NCBI RefSeq assembly: GCF_020966755.1
Contig: NZ_JAJKFT010000002.1
Location: 620,001-684,000, forward strand
From: Blastopirellula sediminis
GTDB lineage: Bacteria; Planctomycetota; Planctomycetia; Pirellulales; Pirellulaceae
Length of the DNA: 64,000 bases
Direction: 5' to 3'
Positions 8,691 to 18,840 of the stretch are shown here, one piece after another; within the stretch, counting starts at the first letter, position 1; each line of letters starts with the position of its first letter. Made by a program: the position numbers and the translations under genes. Below the pieces are notes generated by a model that saw only the letters and a list, made by a program, of their open reading frames with translations, searched no databases and was not told where the DNA came from.

Positions 8691-10427
8691 ATGAAGGGGG
8701 GACGATTTACCCCTTGGTTGTTGGCGAGCGTCGCGGCGATTTCGTTTTTTGCGAATCTCGGCGGCGCACGACTCTGGGATCGCGACGAACCGCGGAATGC
8801 GGGCTGCGCGGTCGAAATGCTCCAGGCGAATGACTGGATCACGCCACGTTTCAACGCCGAGGTTCGTTCCCACAAGCCGGTCCTGCTCTATTGGTTGATG
8901 ATGACCAGCTACGCCGTGCTCGGCGTCAGCGAATTCTCCGCTCGCTTCTTCTCGGCGGCGCTCAGCGTCGTCGGCGTCTTGCTGACCTACGACATGGGGC
9001 GGCGTCTCTTGAATCGGGAAGCGGCCTTTTGGGGCGCTCTTGCGCTGGCGACTTCGCTGATGTTCGCGATGGCGGCGCGGATTGCGACGCCGGATGCGCT
9101 GTTGATCTTTACCGTGACCCTCGCGATGTGGACGTACGTCTGGGGCGTCGGCGATTGGTCCGATCCCGAAACGAAATACTATCCGCAGTCGTGGTGGAAG
9201 CTAACGCTCCTCTACGGCGCCATGGGTCTGGCGATGCTCGCCAAAGGTCCGATCGGCCTGGTCTTGCCGACGGCGATCATCGGCATGTTCCTGCTGATTC
9301 AGCGTTTGCCCGAAGAGACGGCGACCGGCTGGCGACGTTGGCTGACGCCGCTTCGTCCGTTCGCGCCGCTTCACTTCCTGAAGACGGTCTGGTTCATGCG
9401 TCCCCTCTTAGCGCTCGCCGCTGCGCTGGTCGTTGCGCTCCCGTGGTACTTGTGGGTGGCGGTGCGTGAATTCGCGTGGATTCGCGGATTTTTCTGGGAA
9501 CATAACCTCGGCCGCGCAACGGCTGCGATGGAAGGGCACCAAGGCCCCTTCATTTTTTACATCGTCGCGATCTGCATCGGCTTCTTTCCGTGGTCGATCT
9601 TTTTCGTGCCGACGATTCTCGATCTGACCGCCCAGATTCGCCGCCGCGCGAAAGAAATGCCGGGGCTGATCTTTCTCGCTTGTTGGTGCTGCGTCTGGAT
9701 CACGTTGTTTACGATCGCCAAGACGAAGCTGCCGAGCTATGTGACTCCGTGTTATCCGGCGCTGGCGCTGTTGGTCGGCGCGACCTTGGCCCGGTTCGTC
9801 TCGGGCGAAACGGAAGTGAGCCGCCGCTGGAACTTCGCCGGCTTTGCGATCTCGATCGTGGTCGGGCTGGGCTTTTTGATCGGGGCGCCGCTGGCGCTGG
9901 ATCAGGTCATCCCCGGCGAAGCGATTCTGGCGATCGTCGGCATCGCGCCGCTGGTTGGCGGCATCGCTGCGATCTACTTCTCCAGTCGAAATCAGACCGG
10001 CGTTGGACTCGGCGTCTATGGCGGAGCGAGTCTCGCCTTCGTACTGCTGCTCTTCGCCTTTGCGGCGCAGCGGGTCGATCGCCATCAGTTGAATGAGTCG
10101 ATCATTACCATCCTCCGGGACAGCAGCGACGAAGAGTTGTTCGCCTACAACGCGCTCGAACCGAGCTGGATCTTCTACAGCGGCCGTTCGATCCAAGAGA
10201 TCCAAGGTGACGAACAACTACTTCAGCAAGAAATCGCTGCGAGTCCGGCGCCCCTGATCGTCACCACCCGCGGTCAGTACGAAATGTTGTCGGACCAAAC
10301 TCGCAAACAGTTGCCGGTGGTGGAGTCGGTTCCTTACTTTCTGCGTAAGGAAGAACTGATCGTCATAGCGCCAAGCGATTCTCCGCTGGCAAAAATGGCG
10401 GCGCTGCGTAACTCGGACGCTCGCTAA
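8691..10427 (+). CDS. GT39/ArnT-like membrane glycosyltransferase
   Basis: A 578-aa polytopic membrane protein of the dolichyl-phosphate-mannose mannosyltransferase/ArnT (GT-C) type. The first luminal loop carries the diagnostic acidic motif LWDRDEPRNAG. About ten to twelve hydrophobic helices follow, ending in a soluble C-terminal domain of about 110 aa. These enzymes move a sugar from a polyprenyl-phosphate donor to lipid A, protein or another envelope acceptor. Here the acceptor is unknown. The ATG at 8691, six bases after an aaagga Shine-Dalgarno, is better than the TTG two codons upstream. Confidence 0.88.
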   Translation: MKGGRFTPWLLASVAAISFFANLGGARLWDRDEPRNAGCAVEMLQANDWITPRFNAEVRSHKPVLLYWLMMTSYAVLGVSEFSARFFSAALSVVGVLLTYDMGRRLLNREAAFWGALALATSLMFAMAARIATPDALLIFTVTLAMWTYVWGVGDWSDPETKYYPQSWWKLTLLYGAMGLAMLAKGPIGLVLPTAIIGMFLLIQRLPEETATGWRRWLTPLRPFAPLHFLKTVWFMRPLLALAAALVVALPWYLWVAVREFAWIRGFFWEHNLGRATAAMEGHQGPFIFYIVAICIGFFPWSIFFVPTILDLTAQIRRRAKEMPGLIFLACWCCVWITLFTIAKTKLPSYVTPCYPALALLVGATLARFVSGETEVSRRWNFAGFAISIVVGLGFLIGAPLALDQVIPGEAILAIVGIAPLVGGIAAIYFSSRNQTGVGLGVYGGASLAFVLLLFAFAAQRVDRHQLNESIITILRDSSDEELFAYNALEPSWIFYSGRSIQEIQGDEQLLQQEIAASPAPLIVTTRGQYEMLSDQTRKQLPVVESVPYFLRKEELIVIAPSDSPLAKMAALRNSDAR

Positions 10428-10444
10428 AACCTGGCGCGATGTCT

Positions 10445-10484
10445 GGTGCCATGCTCTTGCGGCGTCTTCGCCGGATGAGCATGT
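10445..10484. repeat. Degenerate palindromic repeat, family A copy 1
   Basis: An imperfect hairpin containing TGCCATGCTC and the central GCGTCTTCGC. It is a decayed relative of the perfect palindrome at 52614-52657, sharing the arm and the TCTT loop. It sits in the 281-bp gap between the glycosyltransferase and the DUF1501 gene. Confidence 0.65.
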
Positions 10485-10708
10485 CTTCGCACTGGAACGC
10501 TCACTCGGCTATCGCCTCAAGACCATGGCGCCAAAACCCCGTACCCTCACTAATGTTGCGTCGAGGTCGCAGCGGCTCTCGATTGTATAAAACAGCGACA
10601 AACTTCAGCGAAAAACTCTCAAAAAACATTGACGCCCCCGGTGTGGATCGATAGCCTGAAGGAACGTCCCCTCCTTTCTGTCGCATCCTTCCTACCCAGC
10701 GCGGCGAT

Positions 10709-12085
10709 ATGCTCCAACTAACCTCTCGCGCCAAAACTGTTACTTGCGACGGCATGGTCCGCCGCGACTTTTTGCAGGTCGGCGCCCTGGGTGCGCTTGG
10801 TTTGTCGCTCCCCCAGTTGATGGCCGCCAAAGCGCAAGGCGCCGTCGCCGACAATCATGACGAACGTAGCGTCATCATGATTTTCAATCTCGGCGCGCCG
10901 AGCCAAATGGATACCTTCGATCCGAAGCCTGACGCGGCGGTCGAAGTCCGGGGGCCGTTCAAGCCGATCCAGACGAAGAGCCCTGACATCCAGCTGACCG
11001 AGATCCTGCCGAAGCATGCCGAGCTGGCCGATCAGTTCTCGTTGGTTCGCAGCTGTTATCACACCGCGGCCGCCGTGCATGACACCGGTCACCAGATGCT
11101 GCAGACGGGTCGTCTGTTTACCGGCGGCGTCAACACGCCGCATGCCGGCTGCGTTCTCGAGTATCTCCGTGGTCGCAAGACCGACCTGCCGGCGCATGTG
11201 ATTCTGCCGGAACCGATGGGAAATACCGGCGGCAATCTGCCGCATGGGCAAGATGCCGGCTTTCTGGGGAAAGCGTACGATCCGTTCGCCCTGATGGCCG
11301 ATCCTTCGAAGCCGAACTTTCAGGTCCCGGACTTGCTGCCGCCGAAAGAAGTGGGCCAAGCGCGACTCGAGCGTCGCCGCCGGCTGCGTCAGGTGGTTGA
11401 AGGGACCATGCGCGACTTCGAGACGAGCGAATCGGCCAAGCTGATGGACGCCAACTTTGAGTCAGCCTATCGCATGATCACCAGCCCGGCCGCCCGGGAC
11501 GCGTTTGACCTGACCAAAGAACCTCCGGCATTGCGCGAACGCTACGGCATGAATCGCTTTGGCCAAAGTTGTTTGCTCGCGCGACGTTTGATCGAGGCGG
11601 GGGTACGCTTCGTGACGGTCAACACCTTCCTGACGGTCTTCAACGAGATCACCTGGGACATCCATGGCTCGAAGCCGTTCACGTCGATCGAAGGGATGAA
11701 AGAGATCGTCGCGCCGATGTACGATCAGGCCTATTCGGCGCTGCTGACCGACTTGATCGATCGCGGCTTGCTCGAGAATACGCTGGTCTGCAATCTGGCG
11801 GAGTTCGGCCGAACGCCGCGGGTCAATCCGGCCGGCGGTCGCGATCACTGGCCGCAATGCTTTACCGTCTATTTCGCCGGGGGCGGAGTCCAGGGAGGTC
11901 GCGTCGTCGGACGTAGCGATCCCAACGGCGCCTATCCGGCCGAACGTCCCACGCCTCCGTCGGAAGTGGTTGCGACCATTTATCGCAGTCTGGGACTTGA
12001 TCTGGAAACGGCGCTGCCTGGTCCTGCCGGTCGGCCGTTTCCGCTGGTTGATTTTGGAGCGCACGCGATCGATGAACTCTTCTAA
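10709..12085 (+). CDS. DUF1501 protein (sulfatase-like fold), Tat-type N-terminus
   Basis: A 458-aa DUF1501 protein. The short N-terminal extension ends in the family's TCDGMVRRDFLQVG signature (C14, RR at 18-19), a twin-arginine-like export signal. The body is related to the alkaline phosphatase/sulfatase fold, with motifs such as NLGAPSQMDTFDPKP, HDTGHQMLQTGR and LAEFGRTPR. No catalytic activity is established for the family. It is the first gene of a three-gene cluster with DUF1549/DUF1553 and cytochrome-like proteins, an association often seen in planctomycetes. Confidence 0.9.
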   Translation: MLQLTSRAKTVTCDGMVRRDFLQVGALGALGLSLPQLMAAKAQGAVADNHDERSVIMIFNLGAPSQMDTFDPKPDAAVEVRGPFKPIQTKSPDIQLTEILPKHAELADQFSLVRSCYHTAAAVHDTGHQMLQTGRLFTGGVNTPHAGCVLEYLRGRKTDLPAHVILPEPMGNTGGNLPHGQDAGFLGKAYDPFALMADPSKPNFQVPDLLPPKEVGQARLERRRRLRQVVEGTMRDFETSESAKLMDANFESAYRMITSPAARDAFDLTKEPPALRERYGMNRFGQSCLLARRLIEAGVRFVTVNTFLTVFNEITWDIHGSKPFTSIEGMKEIVAPMYDQAYSALLTDLIDRGLLENTLVCNLAEFGRTPRVNPAGGRDHWPQCFTVYFAGGGVQGGRVVGRSDPNGAYPAERPTPPSEVVATIYRSLGLDLETALPGPAGRPFPLVDFGAHAIDELF

Positions 12086-12127
12086 CGCGGCGCAAAACCC
12101 GACCTTTTTCCCCTTTCATGAGGATCC

Positions 12128-14581
12128 ATGCGCGCCTATCGTGTTTTCCTGTTACTCGCTCTGGCCGCGGCTTATGCCGCCGTCGTCGGCGATTTGCACG
12201 CTAGTGAGCCTGCGCTCCGCGTGCTGCCCGGCGAGATCGTCCTCGATACCGTCAAATCGACGCAACGAGTCGTTGTGCAGCGATTTGATGGCGACCAGGC
12301 GTTGGCGGAAGCCCAGGGCGTGGTCTGGAAATCGTCGGACGCATCGATCGCCACGGTAGAAAACGGAACGGTCATTCCCCACGCTAACGGCACGGTCACC
12401 ATCACCGCCGCCGCCGGCGAACAAACCGCGACCGCCCAAGTGAAGATCAGCGGCCAAGACCAGGAGTTCCACTGGAACTTCCGCAACCAGATTTTGTCGA
12501 TCTTCTCGAAAGCGAACTGCAACGGGGGTGCGTGCCACGGTGCGCTCGCCGGCAAGAAAGGGTTCAAGCTTTCGCTCTTCGGCTATGATCCGCCGGCCGA
12601 CTACGACGCGATTACGCGCCATGCCCGGGGTCGCCGCGTGAACTTCAGCGAACCTGCCCACAGCTTGCTGTTGCTCAAACCGATTGGCGCCCAGCCGCAC
12701 AAAGGGGGCGTCCGGTTCGCCGCCGATTCGCCGGAGTTCATGGCGATCGCCGAGTGGATCGCCGACGGCGCTCCGCAACCGCAAGAGTCGGACGCACGGC
12801 TGGAGCGGCTCGAAATCTTGCCGGCCGGAAGTCGGCAGACGCCAGGCAATCAGCAGCAGTTGGTCGTCATCGCCCACTACAACGATGGCCGCCAAGAAGA
12901 CGTCACCCGCTGGGCCAAGTTCGACTCGGTAAACACCTCGGTCGCCGAAGTCGACGCGAGCGGTCACGTCTCGATCGTCGGTCCCGGCGAAGGCGCCGTG
13001 AAGGCGTGGTTCCTCAACGAAAACGTCCTCGCCTTCGTCAGCGTTCCCTATCCGGGCGAATCGACCGCCGCAGCGATCGCCGCCGCGCCGAAGCGCAACT
13101 TCATCGACGAGATGATCCTGGCGAAGCTCGAAAGCTTGAACCTCCCGCCGTCCCCTCCGGTCGACGACGCGCAGTTCCTGCGGCGCGCTTATCTCGATGC
13201 GATCGGCGTTTTGCCGACGGTCGAAGAGACCCGCAAGTTTCTCGCCGACGAAGATCCGAACAGGCGCGACAAGCTGATTGACGCGCTGCTAGAACGGCCG
13301 GAGTTCGTCGACTACTGGGCCTACCAATGGTCGGACTTGCTGCTGGTCAGCGGCGATCGACTGCGTCCCGAAGCGGTGAAAAGCTATTACGGCTGGATCC
13401 GCGGGCAAGTCGAGAAGAATCGTCCGTGGGACGAGATGGTGCACGAACTGGTGACCGCCAGCGGAGGAACGTACGAACATGGCGCCGCCAACTTCTACGC
13501 GCTGCATCAAGATCCGACCGTCATGGCCGAAACGGTCGCCCAGGCGTTTCTCGGTCTCTCGATCAACTGCGCCAAGTGCCACAATCATCCGCTCGAGAAA
13601 TGGACCAACGACCAATACTACGGCATGGCGAATCTCTTCTCGCGCGTCCGTGGCAAAGGTTGGGGGGGCGATTTCCGTAGCGGCGATGGGAAGCGGACCG
13701 TCTTTACCGACACCGCCGGCGAATTGGTGCAACCGCGAACCGGCAAGCCGCAACCGCCGCGTCCGCTCGATGGCGAAGCGGTGCCGTTTGACGCCACCGA
13801 CGACCGCCGCGAACATCTGGCCGATTGGCTCACCTCGCCGGAGAATCCTTATTTCTCCCGCGCGATCGTCAATCGCGTCTGGGCGAATTTCTTCGGCGTC
13901 GGTTTGGTCGAAAAGGTGGACGACGTTCGTTTGACCAATCCGGCCAGCAACGAGGCTTTGCTCGCCGCGACGCAAGCCTACCTCGTCGAACATGACTTCC
14001 AGCTGAAAGACCTGATGCGAACGATCATGCAGTCGGCCGCCTATCAGCGAAGCAGCGAGTCGTTGCCGGCGAATTCGAACGACCAGCGATTCTATTCGCA
14101 CTACTATCCCCGGCGACTTTCGGCCGAGGTGATCCTCGACGCTTACGCGGCGGTGACCAAGTCGCCGTCGAAGTTCGAAGGATACGACCCCGGCACCCGC
14201 GCGATGCAGCTTCCCGACGCCGCGATTCAGTCCGACTTTTTGGCGACCTTTGGTCGTCCCGAACGGCTGATCACCTGCGATTGCGAGCGGAGCGACGAAC
14301 CGTCGATGACGCAGGCCCTCCACCTATACAACGGCGATACGCTGTTGAAGAAGTTGGGGTCCGAAGGGAGCGTCTCGCACGAACTCGCCAAGAGCGAACA
14401 ATCGCCGCAACAAATCATTGAAGAGGCCTACCTGGCGACTCTTTGCCGCTTCCCGACCGCCGCCGAAACGGAAGCCCTTTCCGCGGAGTTTGAGCTGCTC
14501 AAAGGAGAAGACCGTCGCGAATTGGTCGACGATCTTTTCTGGAGCCTGCTCACCTCAAAAGAATTCCTCTTCAATCACTAA
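12128..14581 (+). CDS. BIG2-DUF1549-DUF1553 secreted protein (planctomycete cytochrome family)
   Basis: An 817-aa exported protein. A signal peptide (about 1-26) is followed by a bacterial Ig-like (BIG2) segment with the phrase VVWKSSDASIATVENGTV. A cysteine motif CNGGACHG resembling a haem c site comes next, then a second Ig-like stretch, DUF1549 (with INCAKCHNHPLEKW) and DUF1553 near the C-terminus (with SRAIVNRVWANFFGVGLV). DUF1549/DUF1553 proteins almost always travel with DUF1501 proteins. Their function is not established. The start lies 42 bp after the DUF1501 stop, so they are probably co-transcribed. Confidence 0.9.
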   Translation: MRAYRVFLLLALAAAYAAVVGDLHASEPALRVLPGEIVLDTVKSTQRVVVQRFDGDQALAEAQGVVWKSSDASIATVENGTVIPHANGTVTITAAAGEQTATAQVKISGQDQEFHWNFRNQILSIFSKANCNGGACHGALAGKKGFKLSLFGYDPPADYDAITRHARGRRVNFSEPAHSLLLLKPIGAQPHKGGVRFAADSPEFMAIAEWIADGAPQPQESDARLERLEILPAGSRQTPGNQQQLVVIAHYNDGRQEDVTRWAKFDSVNTSVAEVDASGHVSIVGPGEGAVKAWFLNENVLAFVSVPYPGESTAAAIAAAPKRNFIDEMILAKLESLNLPPSPPVDDAQFLRRAYLDAIGVLPTVEETRKFLADEDPNRRDKLIDALLERPEFVDYWAYQWSDLLLVSGDRLRPEAVKSYYGWIRGQVEKNRPWDEMVHELVTASGGTYEHGAANFYALHQDPTVMAETVAQAFLGLSINCAKCHNHPLEKWTNDQYYGMANLFSRVRGKGWGGDFRSGDGKRTVFTDTAGELVQPRTGKPQPPRPLDGEAVPFDATDDRREHLADWLTSPENPYFSRAIVNRVWANFFGVGLVEKVDDVRLTNPASNEALLAATQAYLVEHDFQLKDLMRTIMQSAAYQRSSESLPANSNDQRFYSHYYPRRLSAEVILDAYAAVTKSPSKFEGYDPGTRAMQLPDAAIQSDFLATFGRPERLITCDCERSDEPSMTQALHLYNGDTLLKKLGSEGSVSHELAKSEQSPQQIIEEAYLATLCRFPTAAETEALSAEFELLKGEDRRELVDDLFWSLLTSKEFLFNH

Positions 14582-14599
14582 ATTACCCCCCGGCGTGCG

Positions 14600-17500
14600 A
14601 TGCGTACCTATTTGCTAACGACCCTGATGCTGATCGTCGCCGCGACGGCGACGGCCGCCGAGCCGAACGTCGACTACACGCGCGACGTTGCGCCGCTGTT
14701 GACCAAGTACTGTGCCGGCTGCCACAACCCGGATGACGCCAACGCTGAGCTAATCCTCAGCTCCTACGACGGGCTAAAAGCGGGAAGCGAAAGCGGCTCG
14801 ATTCTTTCGGCGGACAAACCAGCCGACAGCCTCCTGTTGTCGGTGATGTCGCCAAACGGCAAGCCGAAGATGCCGCCCGCAGATGAACCGCAACCGACCG
14901 CAGAAGAGATCGCGCTGCTAACGCGGTGGGTTATGGAAGGCGCCAAAGGTCCGCAGCCCGGCGACGCTGCGCCGATGATGAACATCCCGAGCGTCGCGCC
15001 CCGTGCCGATCTACAGCCGGGTACCAGTTACATCGCACTTTCGCCGGACGGGAAGCAAATGGCGATCGCGCGCTACGGCAAGGTCGAGCTCGCTCCCTAT
15101 CCCGCCGGCAAGACGACGCACTTCCTCGACTTTCCTGGCAAGGTCAACCAGATCGCCTTTTCGGCGGATGGTTCGCTCGTCGCCGGGGCAGGGGGGCAAG
15201 TTGGCGTTAGCGGCGAAGTCCGCATTTGGGAGGTCGCGACCGGCGAGCTGAAGCAAACGCTCCGCGGCCATCGTGACGCGATCTATTCGGTCGCCTTCTC
15301 CCCCAACAGCCAATGGCTCGCCACCGGCAGTTACGACAAAGATGCGATCCTCTGGGATCTGCAAGCGGGCTCGCCGCTGAAGACGCTCGCCGGGCACAAC
15401 GACGCGATCTATGACCTGGCCTTCCGCAATGATTCGAAAGTGCTGGCGACTTGCAGCGCCGATCGAACCGTCAAGCTGTGGGACGTTGACTCAGGAAAGC
15501 GGCTCGAAACCTTCGGGGAAGGGACCGACGAAACGAACGCCGTCGTCTTCTCGCCGGAAGGTAAACGAGTCGCCGCGGCGGGCGTCGACAATCGTATTCG
15601 CGTCTGGCAAGTCAGTCCCTCCGCCGCGGAAGGAACCAATCGGCTCCTCTACGCGAAGTTCGCCCACGACGCGCCGATCCTTGACCTGGCTCTCTCGCCC
15701 GATGGCAAGCTCCTCGTTTCGTCGGCCGAAGATCACACGGTCCGCTTCTGGCGGTTCGCCGACATGCAGCTATTGGGAGAAACGCCCCGCCAGGCTGACT
15801 GGCCCGTTTCGCTGGCGGTAACGCAAGACGAGGCGCTCGTGGCGCTGGCTCGCGGCGATTGGCGCGTCGAACCTCTGGCGGCCATTCGCGCGAAGTTGAG
15901 CGACGCCACCGAGACGATCGGCCAGCCCTACCATTTCCCCGCCGCGACTCGAGCGGCGGAGAACGTAGCTTGGGACAAGTTGCCCACCGCGGATGAAGCG
16001 GAGCCAAACAACGCGCCCGATACCGCGGGAACGTTGGCCTGGCCGCAAGTGATCCGCGGCATCTTGCAGGACGACGCCCCTGGCGGCGACGTTGATCTTT
16101 ATCGCTTCTCGGCAAAAGCCGGCGAGCAGATCCTCTTCGAAACGCGTGCGTCTCGCGACAGTAGTCCCGCCGATACTTGCCTGGAGATCTTGGACTCAAG
16201 CGGCGAGCTCGTTCCAAGCGTCCTGTTGCGCGGCGTGCGGGACGCGGAAGTGACTTTCCGCGGAATCAACTCGTCGACGATCGATTGCCGCACCACCAAC
16301 TGGGAAGAGATGGAGCTGAACCAATACCTCTACATCCAGGGAGAAGTGGTTCGGCTTTACCGGATGCCGCAAGGTCCTGACTCCGGTTTCAATTTCTATC
16401 CAGGGCAGGGGACGCGGCATTCCTATTTCAATACGACCGCTCATTCCCACGCGCTGTTTGAACCATGCTACATCGTCGAGCCGTACGCCCCCGGCTCCGA
16501 CTTGCCCGACAACGGCCTGCCGAACTTTACGCTCTATTACCAAAACGACGACGATAGCGAGCAACGAACCGGCGGAGACTCGAAGCTGACCTTCGTCGCG
16601 CCGCACGATGGCGACTACCTCGTTCGCGTTCGCGACGTCCGCGGCTTTGAAGGCGCCGATTCCAAGTACCAGCTAATCGCACGTCGCCCGTTCGCCGATT
16701 TCTCGGCCAACTTGCAAGGCGCCAATCCGACGATCAACGCCGGCAGCGGCAAAGCCTTCTCAGTCAAGATCGAGCGGTTCGACAACTTTGCAGGACCGGT
16801 CGAGCTGGAAGTGACCGGCTTGCCTCCCGGTTTTCAGGCGACGTCGCCGCTGGTGATCGAAGCGGGGCATATCGAAGCGACCGGCGTGATCTCCGCGCTT
16901 CCCTGGGCCCCGGCGCCGACTTCTGCGAATGAGTCGACTTCCAAGGTGATCGCCAAAGCGCTGATCGACGGCCAGGAAGTGAAGAAAGAAATCGGTTCGC
17001 TCGGCAAGATTCAATTGGCCGAGCGCCCCAAGCTGACCGCCTACCTCTCGCCGCAGCCGACGAACGGCAGCCCGTTCGGCAATCCGCCCCCTTCGCGAAG
17101 CTGGCGCACGCTTCGTCCAAGTCAGTTTGTAACGAGCGACGAGAAGTCGGAGCTCGCCATGCTCAACGATGGATCGCTGTTGGCGCTGGGAGCGAATCCG
17201 GAGCATGATCAGTATCGCGTCGAAATCCCGATCGCCGCCGGCGAAACGGTCAGCGCGATTCGACTCGACGTCCTCGGCCACGCTTCGCTCCCGAGCGGTT
17301 CGCCGGGACGGGGGGACGGCAATGGCAACTTCGTGTTGACCGGCTTGAAGCTGTCCTATAAGGCGCCCGGCGAGGATCCGCAGCCGCTTCCCTTCGCGTC
17401 GGTAAAGGCCGACTACGCTCAAGATGGACACCCGGCCGCCAACATCATCGACGACAACCCGAAAACCGGCTGGGCGATCGCCGAAGCGAAAGATGGCAAG

Positions 17501-17995
17501 TACCCGGTCAAACGGCAGGGAACCGATCCCTCTCACTTTGCCGAACTGGAGTTGGCCGCGCCGCTGACGACCACCGCAGCCGGTACGCTAATTTGCGAAC
17601 TGGCCCATGAAGCGAACGCCGGTCATCAAGTCGGACGGTTCCGCTTGTCGGCTAGTTCGGAGACGCCGATCGCCATCGATTGGAAGTTCCCGATGGTCGA
17701 AGATACGACGATTACCGCTGGCGAGACGATCGAGTGCCAACTGCGGGTCGATCGCAATGGTTTCGAAGATCGCATTCAGTTCGACGTGACGAATCTGCCG
17801 CATGGGGTGATCGTCGACAACATTGGGCTGAGCGGGGTGACGATTCCGGCCGGGCAGTCGCAGCGGACGCTCTACTTGACGGCCGCAGCTTGGACGCCAG
17901 CTTCGGAGCGTACCTTCCAAGCGACTACCAAAGTGGAAGGGAATCAAACGTCGCTGCCGATGCGGCTGAGAGTCGTTCGACCAGAAGCGCCTTAA
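14600..17995 (+). CDS. PSCyt1-WD40-pre-peptidase-domain secreted protein
   Basis: A 1131-aa exported protein starting 18 bp after the DUF1549 gene. Order: signal peptide (1-20); planctomycete cytochrome C domain with a true haem motif C38-A-G-C41-H42 and the typical LILSSYDGLKAGSESGSIL phrase; a WD40 propeller (about 130-430) with repeats such as LRGHRDAIYSVAFSPNSQWLATGS; then Pro-rich and beta-sandwich regions that include a pre-peptidase C-terminal-like segment (TAGTLAWP...DDAPGGDVDLYRFSAKAGEQI). The haem domain suggests electron transfer or redox sensing, and the propeller a binding scaffold. Operon partners suggest one extracytoplasmic complex, which is inference. Confidence 0.88.
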   Translation: MRTYLLTTLMLIVAATATAAEPNVDYTRDVAPLLTKYCAGCHNPDDANAELILSSYDGLKAGSESGSILSADKPADSLLLSVMSPNGKPKMPPADEPQPTAEEIALLTRWVMEGAKGPQPGDAAPMMNIPSVAPRADLQPGTSYIALSPDGKQMAIARYGKVELAPYPAGKTTHFLDFPGKVNQIAFSADGSLVAGAGGQVGVSGEVRIWEVATGELKQTLRGHRDAIYSVAFSPNSQWLATGSYDKDAILWDLQAGSPLKTLAGHNDAIYDLAFRNDSKVLATCSADRTVKLWDVDSGKRLETFGEGTDETNAVVFSPEGKRVAAAGVDNRIRVWQVSPSAAEGTNRLLYAKFAHDAPILDLALSPDGKLLVSSAEDHTVRFWRFADMQLLGETPRQADWPVSLAVTQDEALVALARGDWRVEPLAAIRAKLSDATETIGQPYHFPAATRAAENVAWDKLPTADEAEPNNAPDTAGTLAWPQVIRGILQDDAPGGDVDLYRFSAKAGEQILFETRASRDSSPADTCLEILDSSGELVPSVLLRGVRDAEVTFRGINSSTIDCRTTNWEEMELNQYLYIQGEVVRLYRMPQGPDSGFNFYPGQGTRHSYFNTTAHSHALFEPCYIVEPYAPGSDLPDNGLPNFTLYYQNDDDSEQRTGGDSKLTFVAPHDGDYLVRVRDVRGFEGADSKYQLIARRPFADFSANLQGANPTINAGSGKAFSVKIERFDNFAGPVELEVTGLPPGFQATSPLVIEAGHIEATGVISALPWAPAPTSANESTSKVIAKALIDGQEVKKEIGSLGKIQLAERPKLTAYLSPQPTNGSPFGNPPPSRSWRTLRPSQFVTSDEKSELAMLNDGSLLALGANPEHDQYRVEIPIAAGETVSAIRLDVLGHASLPSGSPGRGDGNGNFVLTGLKLSYKAPGEDPQPLPFASVKADYAQDGHPAANIIDDNPKTGWAIAEAKDGKYPVKRQGTDPSHFAELELAAPLTTTAAGTLICELAHEANAGHQVGRFRLSASSETPIAIDWKFPMVEDTTITAGETIECQLRVDRNGFEDRIQFDVTNLPHGVIVDNIGLSGVTIPAGQSQRTLYLTAAAWTPASERTFQATTKVEGNQTSLPMRLRVVRPEAP

Positions 17996-18008
17996 GAGAT
18001 TCCGCCGC

Positions 18009-18701
18009 TTAGATCATGCAATCGGCGTATTCTTTTTCCGGAACGACGCCGCCGCTGCGCGAAATCCGTTCCATTTGCAGGATGCGGAGAATGCTTTGCA
18101 GCGTCAGCAGCAAGTCGGTCGTCGTGATGATGCCGACGACTCGATCTTCTTCCACCACCGGAAGGCAGGAGATGTTGTTTTCAATCATGTGCGACACAGT
18201 CGGCAGCAACATCGATTGCGGCGAAATCGCCATCACCGGGGCATGCATGATGTCGGCGGCGATCCCATCTTTGACCGCCAGCAAATCGCGGTCGCTGATT
18301 ACGCCGACCGCTCGTTCGGTCTCGTCGACAACCACCAGGTGACGCAAGTGCTGGGTGGTCATCAAGCGGCGCATTTCGGCGACGTTCCGTCCCGGTTGCA
18401 CGCGAACGACCTGCGTCGACATCAGATTGCGAACTTCGATCTGGTTTTCCAACAACATATCGAGGTCGTTTTGCAGACGGCGCAAAATGACTTGCCGCTT
18501 CTCGTACAGAGTCGAACGGCGGGCTTCGTGCGCGCTCGGCGCCGGGCGAACCACTTCCTTCGACTTGCTCCAGCGAACTGACAGCAGATAGCCGACCAAC
18601 ACGCCGATGGCGAGCGACATCACAGCAACCGAGATCGTCGGCGAAACCGCCTGATCAAACGCCGCCATCGATCCGAACCACATTTGGACGCCGCTACCCA
18701 T
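18009..18701 (-). CDS. Membrane-anchored tandem CBS-domain protein
   Basis: A 230-aa protein with one N-terminal transmembrane helix (about residues 20-42), a basic linker with a predicted coiled region, and two CBS domains (about 92-140 and 155-205; VGVISDRDLLAVKDG and VGIITTTDLLLTL are the strand-helix ends). Paired CBS domains form a Bateman module that usually binds adenine nucleotides. No catalytic domain is attached, so the regulated target is unknown. It converges on the WD40 gene and lies downstream of the ABC operon on the same strand. Confidence 0.82.
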   Translation of the reverse strand: MGSGVQMWFGSMAAFDQAVSPTISVAVMSLAIGVLVGYLLSVRWSKSKEVVRPAPSAHEARRSTLYEKRQVILRRLQNDLDMLLENQIEVRNLMSTQVVRVQPGRNVAEMRRLMTTQHLRHLVVVDETERAVGVISDRDLLAVKDGIAADIMHAPVMAISPQSMLLPTVSHMIENNISCLPVVEEDRVVGIITTTDLLLTLQSILRILQMERISRSGGVVPEKEYADCMI

Positions 18702-18840
18702 GGATCTGCCCTCGCCTCTGAAACAGCATACTCTGTTCGAAGAGTAGGGCGAATTCGGACCAGCGGCGGAAAACGGCGATTAAATCACGCCGTCTCCGCG
18801 GGGGGCCGCAGGGTCAAACTCGTCGAAATCGGCGCAATCG

